Source: Streptomyces goshikiensis
Lineage (GTDB): Bacteria; Actinomycetota; Actinomycetes; Streptomycetales; Streptomycetaceae
Assembly: GCF_014650555.1 (NCBI RefSeq)
Contig: NZ_BMVE01000012.1
Span: 124,001-188,000, forward strand
Length of the DNA stretch: 64,000 nt
Reading direction: 5' to 3'
Shown here: piece by piece, positions 40,289 through 48,300 of the stretch
Numbering within the stretch: the stretch's first letter is position 1
Layout of the letters: each line of letters opens with the position of its first letter
The notes under the pieces: model-generated
Databases searched by the model: none
What the model saw: the letters and a program-made list of their open reading frames with translations, nothing else
What the model was told of the DNA's origin: nothing
Translations under genes and position numbers: made by a program

Positions 40289-41105
40289 AGGCCTCCCGCT
40301 CCAGCAGCCAGCCCTGCGGGCGGAGCGCGGCGATCAGGTGGGACCTGAGGTCCACCGCCTCGCGCAGGGTGGCCGCCTTGGCGGTGATCTCGGCGAACCA
40401 GGCCGGCTCCCCCGGTCCGGTGCGCAGCGGGGTCACCTGCATCTCCAGGGCGCGGCCGAGGAGCCGGCCGCCGTGGTTGGTCTGGCGCACGGGGCCGTAC
40501 ACCAGGGAGTTCGCGGCCACGGACTCGGCCCAGCCGGGGGGCTTGGGCGACCACTTGCGGAGCTTGCCGGGCATCCGGTCGCGGGCGAGGGCGCGGGAGG
40601 CCTCGGGGCCGGGGAGTTCGCCGGGGGCGAGGTGCGGGGCGGGCTCGCGCTTCTTGTTGCAGAAGTCCAGGGTGGCCCGGGCGTAGCCGAGGTTCACCTG
40701 CGGGACGTAATTGGTGTCGTTCGCGCCGAAGTTGACGGTGCCGGCGATGTCGAGCGCGCGCTGGACGGCCGCCGGGTCGGCGCCGTCGCCCTCGATGGCG
40801 AAGCGGGTCTTGTAGGTGAGGCGGATGCGGTCCTCGTCTCCGTCGCGGCGCATCCGGATGATCCAGCGCTGGGCGGCCAGGCTCAGCCGCTCGTCGTCCA
40901 CGTACTGGGCGGATTCGAAGCCGACGGCTCCGGCGAGGCGGAGGGCGGCGGCGGGTCCGGCGAGGGGGTGGCCGTCCGCGTCCAGCACGGTGGCGGGATC
41001 GAGTAACAGCTTGACCTGGTAGGTCGGTTCGGCGCATCCGGCCACCGCGTCCCGCAGGCCGCGAAAGCGGTGACACGGGGCACTCTCCGCGAATCCGTTG
41101 ATCAC
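40248..41105 (-). CDS. Uncharacterised protein, possibly CYTH-like
   Basis: About 285 residues. The part from YQVKLLLDPATVL has alternating charged strands (AQRWIIRMRRDG, DRIRLTYKTRFAI, RALEMQVTPLR, AWFAEITAKA, REAFKTDLIL), resembling the beta-tunnel of CYTH phosphatases/triphosphatases, where charged residues line the pore. The canonical ExExK entry is not intact, so the fold call is weak and no activity is claimed. GTG at 41105 is one of several possible starts; GTG 41045 is another. It converges on the molybdopterin gene with a 41-base overlap and diverges from the esterase gene. Confidence 0.6.
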   Translation of the reverse strand: MINGFAESAPCHRFRGLRDAVAGCAEPTYQVKLLLDPATVLDADGHPLAGPAAALRLAGAVGFESAQYVDDERLSLAAQRWIIRMRRDGDEDRIRLTYKTRFAIEGDGADPAAVQRALDIAGTVNFGANDTNYVPQVNLGYARATLDFCNKKREPAPHLAPGELPGPEASRALARDRMPGKLRKWSPKPPGWAESVAANSLVYGPVRQTNHGGRLLGRALEMQVTPLRTGPGEPAWFAEITAKAATLREAVDLRSHLIAALRPQGWLLEREAFKTDLILAPRPRP

Positions 41106-41273
41106 AGTGCATACAACGCCGTCGTGGCGCGGGAGGTACGCCCGGGCGGGCCGTGTCGGCCAGCCGTTCGAAGGCCCCCTCATGCGGCTCGACACGGCGC
41201 GCACCGGCCCCCTCGCGAGCGGGGCGCACCGTACATTGGCAGCACGACCCAGGACACGTCAGGAGCCCGGACC

Positions 41274-42374
41274 GTGGAGCTGACCAGTACGTCGTTCCTC
41301 GTCACGCTCATCGTCGTCACCGTCCTCGCGATGCTCGCCCTGCTGCTCCTGTGGAACCGGATCCCTGGACCGGGGTGGCTGCGCTGGCCGGCGCGGGTGC
41401 TGATGATCGGGCTCTGCCAGCTCACCGCGATCTGTGTCGTCGCCGCCTCGATCAACGGCGGCTACGGGCTGTACGCGTCCTGGGACGACCTGCTGGGCAC
41501 CGACACCGGGCCCGCCTCGGCGATGACCGGGCCGCCGCCGGGGCGGGCCCGGTTCACCCAGGGCGGGGACGGCACCCAGAGCGTCTACTTCCGGGGCTCC
41601 CGTTCGAAGCTGGCCGGGCAGGTGACCGTCTGGACTCCCCCGGAGTACGGGGCCCCGGGCGCGGAGCGGACCCGGTTCCCGGTGCTGGTGCTGCTGCACG
41701 GGTACCCGGGCTCGCCCCGGACCTGGATCGACCTGGGCGACATGCCGGGCTCGCTGGACCGGCTGGTGCGGGCGGGCGCGTCCCACCCGTTCATCGTGGT
41801 GATCCCGGAGCTCTATCCGGGCGGGATGAACACCGACTGCGCCAACATCGGGCCGCACCGGGTGGCCGACTGGCTGGGCCAGGACGTCCCGGACCTGGTC
41901 GCCCGGAACTTCCGTACGCTGCGCCGGCCCGAGGGCTGGGGGCTGCTGGGCGTGTCCACCGGCGGGTTCTGCGCGGCCAAGCTGCCGTTGCAGTTCCCCA
42001 AGGCGTTCCGCGCGGGCGCGGCCCTGGACCCCGATCCGCTGGCCGGGGATCCGGCGGTGCTCTCCGACCCGGCGGTGCGCGAGCGCAACAGCCCGATGTG
42101 GCTGCTGGCGCGTACGAAACACGCCGACACAGGGCTGTTCCTGGCCACGTCCGCGCAGGACAAGGACAGCCCGCCGGCCCAGCTGCGGGTGTTCGCCCGG
42201 GCCGCCAAGGGCACCGGAGTGCGGGTCAGGACCCTCGTCCGGCCCCACGGCGGCCACAACTTCCAGACCTGGAGGGGCATGTACCCCGAGGCGCTGGGCT
42301 GGCTGAGTACGGAGATCCCCCCGCCGGGCTCCGGCCGCCCGGGCACCGCGGCGGACGCGGAGGACCGGGAGTGA
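41274..42374 (+). CDS. Membrane-anchored esterase, alpha/beta-hydrolase (EstA/antigen-85-like)
   Basis: A 366-residue protein. Two or three N-terminal membrane helices (FLVTLIVVTVLAMLALLLLW, VLMIGLCQLTAICVVAASI) are followed by an extracellular hydrolase domain of the esterase-D/mycolyltransferase-like family. It has PVLVLLHGYPGSPRTW, the nucleophile elbow GVSTGGFCAAK (Ser228) and the His in PHGGHNFQTWRG. GTG at 41274 has AGGAG nine bases upstream. The substrate could be a cell-surface ester. It is transcribed away from the CYTH-like gene and towards the P450 gene. Confidence 0.88.
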   Translation: MELTSTSFLVTLIVVTVLAMLALLLLWNRIPGPGWLRWPARVLMIGLCQLTAICVVAASINGGYGLYASWDDLLGTDTGPASAMTGPPPGRARFTQGGDGTQSVYFRGSRSKLAGQVTVWTPPEYGAPGAERTRFPVLVLLHGYPGSPRTWIDLGDMPGSLDRLVRAGASHPFIVVIPELYPGGMNTDCANIGPHRVADWLGQDVPDLVARNFRTLRRPEGWGLLGVSTGGFCAAKLPLQFPKAFRAGAALDPDPLAGDPAVLSDPAVRERNSPMWLLARTKHADTGLFLATSAQDKDSPPAQLRVFARAAKGTGVRVRTLVRPHGGHNFQTWRGMYPEALGWLSTEIPPPGSGRPGTAADAEDRE

Positions 42375-42392
42375 TCCGCCGCTCCCGGCGGG

Positions 42393-43667
42393 TCAGGACC
42401 GGTCCAGGCGGACGGGCAGCGCCTCGACGCTGTTGCCGATGAAGCTGCGCTGGTGCGGGAGTTCGGGCTCGGGGACGGCCAGGTCGAGGTCCGGGAAGCG
42501 GGTGAACAGCCGCTCCAGGGCGATGGTGGCCTCCAGCCGGGCGAGCGGGGCGCCGACGCAGTAGTGCGCGCCGTGGCCGAAGGAGAGGTGGCGGGCGGCG
42601 GTGGGGCGGGTGACGTCGAAGCGGTCGGCGTCGGGGCCGTGGAAGGCCTCGTCGCGGCCGGCGGCCGTGTACCCGGCGAGGACCGGGGTGCCGCGCGGGA
42701 TCAGTGTCCCGTCGACGGTCAGGTCGCGGGTGGGGTAGCGGAACGGGAACCAGCTGACGGGGCCGTCGAAGCGCAGGGTCTCGTCGACCACGTCCGACCA
42801 GGTGGCCCTGCCCTCCCGGACGAGCTCCAGCTGGTCGCGGTGGGTGCACAGCGCGCGGACGGCATTGCTGATGAGGTTGAGGGTGGTCTCGTGGCCGGCG
42901 ACCAGCATGAGCCGCATGGTGCCGATGAGTTCGGCCTCGCTGAGCCGGTCCCCGTCGCCCTCGCGGGCGGCGATGAGGGCGCTGGTGAGGTCCTCGCCGG
43001 GCCGTGCGCGGCGGGCGGCGGCGATGGTGCCCATCAGCTCGACGAGTTCCCGTACGGCGGCCATGGCCTCGGCCGGGGTGGTGTCGGTGGCGATGATCAC
43101 GGTGTTGGAGAGGTGGTGCAGCCGGCCCCGGTGCTCCGGGTCCACTCCGAGGAGTTCGCAGATCACGCTCATCGGGAGCGGGAGCGCGAAGTGGGTGCGC
43201 AGGTCGGCGACGCCACCCGGGGCTTCGGCGGCGGCCCCGGCGAGGTCGTCGAGCAGCCCGGCGGTGAGTTCCTCGATGCGCGGGCGCAGCCGTTCCACCT
43301 GGCGGGCGGTGAAGGCGTTGCCGACGAGGGAGCGGAGCCTGCGGTGGTCGGCGGCGTCGGCGGTGTGCATGCCCTGGGCGTTGGCGAAGACGCGCAGCGG
43401 CCAGTCGGGGGCGATGGTGCCGTCGTGCAGGGCCGGGAAGTGCCGGGCGTCCTTGGCCACGTCGGGGTGGCCGAGGAACTCCCGCAGCGCCTCGTGACCG
43501 AGGACCACCGCCCCGGGGACCCCGCCGGGAAGCACGACCTCGGACACGGAGCCCCCGGCGCGCAGCCGGGCGTTGAGCGCGTGCGGGCAGCCGCCCGCGG
43601 GGTCGATGACGTGGGCGGGGGCGGGGGCGTGCGCGGGGGTGGGGATGGCGGGGTCTGCGGGGTTCAA
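42393..43667 (-). CDS. Cytochrome P450
   Basis: A 424-residue soluble bacterial P450. The haem-binding loop FGHGAHYCVGAPLARLE places the thiolate ligand at Cys370. The oxygen-activating I-helix reads LMLVAGHETTLNL and the K-helix ETLRFDGPVSW has the ExxR pair. It resembles the CYP105/CYP107-like group of Streptomyces tailoring enzymes. The N-terminus is Pro/Ala rich (PAHAPAPAHVIDPAGG). ATG at 43667 has AGGAG upstream. No ferredoxin gene is beside it. It lies downstream of a LysR gene on the same strand, so either it belongs to the neighbouring polyketide locus or it is a separate two-gene unit. Confidence 0.93.
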   Translation of the reverse strand: MNPADPAIPTPAHAPAPAHVIDPAGGCPHALNARLRAGGSVSEVVLPGGVPGAVVLGHEALREFLGHPDVAKDARHFPALHDGTIAPDWPLRVFANAQGMHTADAADHRRLRSLVGNAFTARQVERLRPRIEELTAGLLDDLAGAAAEAPGGVADLRTHFALPLPMSVICELLGVDPEHRGRLHHLSNTVIIATDTTPAEAMAAVRELVELMGTIAAARRARPGEDLTSALIAAREGDGDRLSEAELIGTMRLMLVAGHETTLNLISNAVRALCTHRDQLELVREGRATWSDVVDETLRFDGPVSWFPFRYPTRDLTVDGTLIPRGTPVLAGYTAAGRDEAFHGPDADRFDVTRPTAARHLSFGHGAHYCVGAPLARLEATIALERLFTRFPDLDLAVPEPELPHQRSFIGNSVEALPVRLDRS

Positions 43668-43781
43668 GCCAAGTCTCCTGACCGGGGTGGGGGGCGAAAC
43701 TCGGTCAACAGTGCGTCCCGGGAGCGGTGTTGTACAAGCCCGACACCACCTCGTCTCAGAACCGGGCGCCGGCGGCGGGCG

Positions 43782-44675
43782 TCATCGGGCGGGCTCCCGT
43801 ACCGGCGCCTTGCGCCGGGCCTCCGCGATGAACGCCCGGGCGGCGCGGCTCAGCGGGCGCCGCGGGTGCGCGATGCCCACCGGGCGCAGCAGGGGCGGGT
43901 CGAAGGAGCGGATCTCGGCGCGGTGCCCGAAGGCGCGCAGCGCCACGTCCCGGTACCAGATGAGCGAGCCGCGCCCGTCGGTCACGCCCGTCACCCAGGC
44001 GAGCCGCTCGTCTGCCTCCAGCGAGGGCGCGGGCCGGACGCCGAGGCAGCTGAACATGGCCTCCAGCTCGGTGCGGCGCCCGGCGCCCGGGGTCGGCAGG
44101 ACCATGGGCAGCCCGTCGAGCAGCCGGAAGGGCACCGGGTCGGGCAGCCGGGAGCCGACCGGCGAGATCAGCACCACCTCGCGCTCCTGGATGTGGTGCG
44201 TGGAGAGCTCCTTGTCGACCGGCAGGTCCACCAGGGCCAGTTCCGCGCGCCCGTCCATGAGCTCCCGGACCAGGTGCTCCCTGCTGTCGCGCTGCCGGAT
44301 CCGCACGTCCACCCCGGGGTGCCGCTCGGTGAAGCCCGGTATCAGGCGGGCGGCCAGATCGAGGGCCAGCGTCGGCGTGGTGACGAGCGTGAGCGGGACC
44401 CGGGAGCCCTTGCCGTGCGCCGTTCCGATGTCGTCGATCGCCTCGACCGCGTCGAGCACGGTCCGGGCCAGCCGGACCACCCGGGAGCCTTCGGGGGTGA
44501 GGTCGACCCCTCTGCCCCGGCGGGCCAGGAGGTCGACCCCGAGGTCCCGTTCCATGGCCTGGACGGCCCGGGACAGGGCGGACTGGGCGACGAAGACCGA
44601 GGCGGCCGCTCCGGTGATGGAACGGCAGTCCGCGACGGCGACGAGATAACGAAGCTGCGCGAGTGTGGGGGTCAT
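43782..44675 (-). CDS. LysR family transcriptional regulator
   Basis: A 297-residue regulator. The winged helix is at the N-terminus (LAQLRYLVAVADCRSITG, VAQSALSRAVQAMERDLGV, LLARRGRGVDLTPEG), followed by a periplasmic-binding-like effector domain. ATG at 44675 starts the family homology; an upstream ATG at 44717 is less likely. It is divergent from the polyketide synthase operon across 703 bases and runs into the P450 gene after 114 bases. LysR proteins usually control a divergent neighbour, so it is a candidate regulator of the synthase operon. Confidence 0.92.
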   Translation of the reverse strand: MTPTLAQLRYLVAVADCRSITGAAASVFVAQSALSRAVQAMERDLGVDLLARRGRGVDLTPEGSRVVRLARTVLDAVEAIDDIGTAHGKGSRVPLTLVTTPTLALDLAARLIPGFTERHPGVDVRIRQRDSREHLVRELMDGRAELALVDLPVDKELSTHHIQEREVVLISPVGSRLPDPVPFRLLDGLPMVLPTPGAGRRTELEAMFSCLGVRPAPSLEADERLAWVTGVTDGRGSLIWYRDVALRAFGHRAEIRSFDPPLLRPVGIAHPRRPLSRAARAFIAEARRKAPVREPAR

Positions 44676-45378
44676 GACCGGACGGTAACCGCGCCCCGCT
44701 GTACCTGTAAGGGCCATGCGGTGAACAAACGTCCGACCGGCGCCCCGAGTTCATACCCGGAGACCGGCGAGGCATGCCGGTCCGGCATGACCCCGCGCCC
44801 GTACGGTACGCCGGCCCGTCCACCGGGGCCGGCCCGCGCGGGCACCATCGCCGCAGGCCACCGCCCCGGCGGGGGGTGCGCGCGGTCCGGCGGGAAGACG
44901 CCTTGCGCGAAATGCCTTCCTCCGCATGGCCGTTGACACTGCGGGAAGGTCACCGCACGATGCATCCCGGCGCCGGGGAAGTTGACCACCGTTCCACCGG
45001 CCGCGTCCACGGCAGGCCGGACGCGAGCGGGTCCCGCCCGGACGCCGCGCAGCCCGAGCACCGCGCAGCCGCAGGCACGGCAGGCACGGCAGGCACCGCA
45101 CCGCAGGCACCGCACCGCACCGCTGGCACGGCACAGCCGCAGGCACCGCAGGCACCGCACCGCACGGCCGAAGCAGCGCAGGCACCGCAGGCACGGCAGG
45201 CACCGCACCGCTGGCACCGCACCGCACGGCAGGCACCGCACAGCCGCAGGCACCCGTACCGCGGGTACGCGGGGGCTCCCGCCCCGCGCACTCTCCGCAG
45301 TCCTCGTACGGCCCCGGTCCGCCCGGGGCGTGTCGTCCGCCGCGACATGTCACACAGCACCTACTCAGAGGAGCGCCC
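44676..45378. promoter_or_regulatory. 703-base divergent region, LysR gene / polyketide synthase operon
   Basis: No gene is supported here; the frames that are open are repeat-driven and rich in Ala/His/Arg or Cys. The first 300 bases look ordinary and should hold the LysR promoter. The stretch 45071-45255 is a structured repeat array. The bases just before 45379 contain AGAGGAG (45367-45373), the ribosome site of the synthase gene. I cannot place a clear -10/-35 pair. Confidence 0.5.
45071..45255. repeat. Two-level GCAGGCAC repeat array before the synthase operon
   Basis: The octamer GCAGGCAC occurs eleven times and GCTGGCAC twice. Starts at 45071, 45080, 45089, 45103, 45122 and 45139 are spaced 9, 9, 14, 19 and 17; starts at 45178, 45187, 45196, 45210, 45229 and 45246 show the same series, offset by 107 bases. 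One further copy is at 45148. So a block of nearly 80 bases has been duplicated and short CCGCACCGCA spacers fill the gaps. Confidence 0.85.
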
Positions 45379-48300
45379 GTGACCCCCCAGCCCCCGCGAT
45401 CCGCCCCCGCCCGCGACCTCGTCGTCGCGGTCAGCCCGTTCGAGGAGCCGCAGCCACGGATCGTGACCGCCGCCGAACGGGCGGGCGCCCTCGGGCTGCT
45501 CGACCTGGGCCGGGATCCCGCCGCCGCCCGGGCCGCCTTCGCCGAACTCGCCCGGCGGCTCGGCGCGGGCCGCCGGTACGGGGTGCGGGTGCCGTGGGGC
45601 TGCCCGCTCGGGCCGGGCGACCTGCCGGCCGAGGTGGACACCGTGCTGCTGGCCCACCCGGGCGAGCACACCCCCGAGCGGGTCGCCGCCTGGGCGGACG
45701 CCGCCGGGCGGCCCCGGGTCTGGGCCGAGGCCACCGCCCTCGCGGAGGCCCTCGCGGCGCGGGCCGCCGGGGCCGGGGCGGTCGTCGCCAAGGGGTACGA
45801 GGCCGGGGGCCGGGTGGGCGGGGCCACCACCTTCGTCCTCCTCCAGCAGCTCCTCGCCGCCCCGGACCTGCGGATCCCCGTACTGGCCTGCGGCGGCATC
45901 GGTCCGCACACGGCGGCCGCGGCCGTCGCGGGCGGCGCGGCCGGGGTGCTGCTCGACGTACAACTGGCCCTGACCGCCGAGGGGGAGGCGGGCCTGCCGG
46001 CCGAGGTGGCGGCGGCGTTACGGGTGATGGACGGGTCCGAGACCCGGCTCGTCGAGGGCCACCGGGTGTACGCCCGGCCCGACCTGACCCCGCCGCAGGG
46101 CCCCGCCGCGGCCCTGCTCGGCGCCCGGGACCTGCGGGCCCAGCTGCTGCCCGTCGGGCAGGACGGGGCCTCGGCGGCCCGGCTGGCCGACCGCCACCGC
46201 ACGGCGGGCGGGGTGCTCCAGGCCGTACGGGACGCCATCGCCGGGCACCTGGAGGCGGCGGCCCGGGCCCGCCCGCTGACCCGTCCGCTCCCCGTCGCCC
46301 AGGGGCCGATGACCCGCGTCAGCGACCAGGCCGCCTTCGCCGAGGCCGTCGCCGCCGCGGGCGGGGTCCCGTACCTGGCGCTCGCGGTGATGACCGGGCC
46401 GGAGGTCCGAAGACTGCTGGCCGAGACGGCGGAGCGGCTCGGGGAGCGTCCCTGGGGCGTGGGGCTGCTCGGCTTCGCCCCGCCCGAGCTGCGCCGCGAG
46501 CAGCTCGCGGCGGTGGCCGAGGTGCGGCCGCCGTACGCGATCATCGCCGGCGGCACCCCGGCGCAGGCGGCGCCGCTGGAGGCGGCCGGGACCCTGACGC
46601 ATCTGCACGTGCCCTCGCCGGGACTGCTGGAGCGCTACCTCGCCGAAGGGGCGCGGCGGTTCGTGTTCGAGGGGCTGGAGTGCGGCGGCCACGTGGGGCC
46701 GCGCGCCTCGTTCCCGCTGTGGGAGGAGCAGATCGAGCGGCTGCTGGCCTGCCCCGAACCGGCCGCGCTGGACGTGCTGTTCGCCGGTGGCATCCACGAC
46801 GCGCGCTCGGCCGCGATGGCGGTGGCGGCCGCCGCCCCGCTGGCCGAACGGGGCGCCCGGATCGGCGTACTGATGGGAACGGCCTACCTGTTCACCCAGG
46901 AGGCGGTGGCGGCCGGCGCGGTCCTGCCCGGCTTCCAGCGGGCCGCGGTGGACTGCGCGGACACCGTCCTGCTGCACACCGCGCCGGGGCATGCCACCCG
47001 GTGCGCGGACACCCCGTACGCCACCACGTTCGAGGCCACCCGGGAGCGGCTCACGGCGAGCGGGACCGAGCCGCGCGAGATGTGGGAGGAGCTGGAGCGG
47101 CTCAACCTGGGGCGGCTGCGGATCGCCAGCAAGGGGCTGCGCAGGGGCGCGTCGGGTTCGCTGGATCCGGTGGACGCCGAACAGCAGTACGCCGACGGGC
47201 TGTTCATGCTCGGGCAGGCCGCCACCCTGCGGACGGGGACCACGACGATCGCGGCCCTGCACGCGGAGGTGACCGGGGGCGCCACGGAGCTGCTCGACCG
47301 GCGCGCCCGGGACTTCCCGCGCCCGGACCCCGCCGAGGACGCGGCGGCCGGCCCGTACGACATCGCGGTCGTCGGCATGGCCTGCGCCTACCCGGGCGCC
47401 CCCGACCTCGCCGCGTACTGGGCGCGGATCCTGGCCGGGACGGACGCGGTGACCGAGGTGCCGGCCGAGCGGTGGGACCCCGCGCTGTACTACGACCCCG
47501 ACCCGGCGCGGGCCGGCGAGCGCACCCCCTCCCGGTGGGGCGGGTTCCTCGACCCGATGCCCTTCGACGCCCTCGCGCACGGCATCCCGCCCGCCTCCCT
47601 GGCCGGCATCGAGCCGGTGCAGCTGCTGGCCCTGGAGGTCTCGGCGCGGGCCCTCGCGGACGCCGGCTATGGCAAGGACCGGGCGTTCGACCGCACCCGT
47701 ACGTCGGTGGTCTTCGGCGCGGAGGCCGGAACCGAGCTGGCCGGGGCGTACGGACTGCGGGCGCTGCACCCCGGCTATCTGGGCGACCTCCCGCGCGACC
47801 TGGACGAGCAGCTGCCGCGGCTCACCGAGGACTCCTTCCCCGGCGTCCTCGCCAATGTGATCGCGGGCCGGGTCGCCAACCGGCTGGACCTCGGCGGCGC
47901 GAACTGCACGGTCGACGCGGCCTGCGCCTCCTCGCTCGCGGCGCTGGACCTGGCCTGCCGCCAACTGCGCGACGGGGACAGCGACATGGTGCTGTGCGGG
48001 GGCGCCGACGTCCACAACGGGATCAACGACTACCTGATGTTCGCCTCGGTGCACGCCCTGTCGCCCACCGGCCGCTGCCGGCCCTTCGATGCCGAGGCCG
48101 ACGGCATCGCGCTCGGCGAGGGCGTGGGCGCGCTGGTGCTGAAGCGGCTCGCGGACGCCGAGCGGGACGGCGACCGGGTGTACGCCGTGGTCAAGGCGGT
48201 CGGCGCGTCGAGCGACGGCCGGGCGCTGGGGCTGACGGCGCCCCGGCCGGAGGGGCAGCGGCGGGCGCTGGAACGGGCCTACGCGCGGGCCGGCGTCTCC

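Noticed and set aside
45071..45255. CRISPR array
   Set aside because: Repeats are 8 bases with spacers of 1-22 bases, spacers are themselves repetitive, and no cas genes are present.
45071..45255. SARP-type heptamer operator
   Set aside because: SARP sites are heptamers at 11-base periods near -35. Here the common period is 9 and the series is irregular, and no SARP gene is nearby.
44774..45382. Plus-strand open frame of about 200 codons before synthase A
   Set aside because: Its length comes from the GCAGGCAC array. The product is repetitive APHRTAGTA-type sequence and no ribosome site is seen; AGAGGAG instead serves the GTG at 45379.
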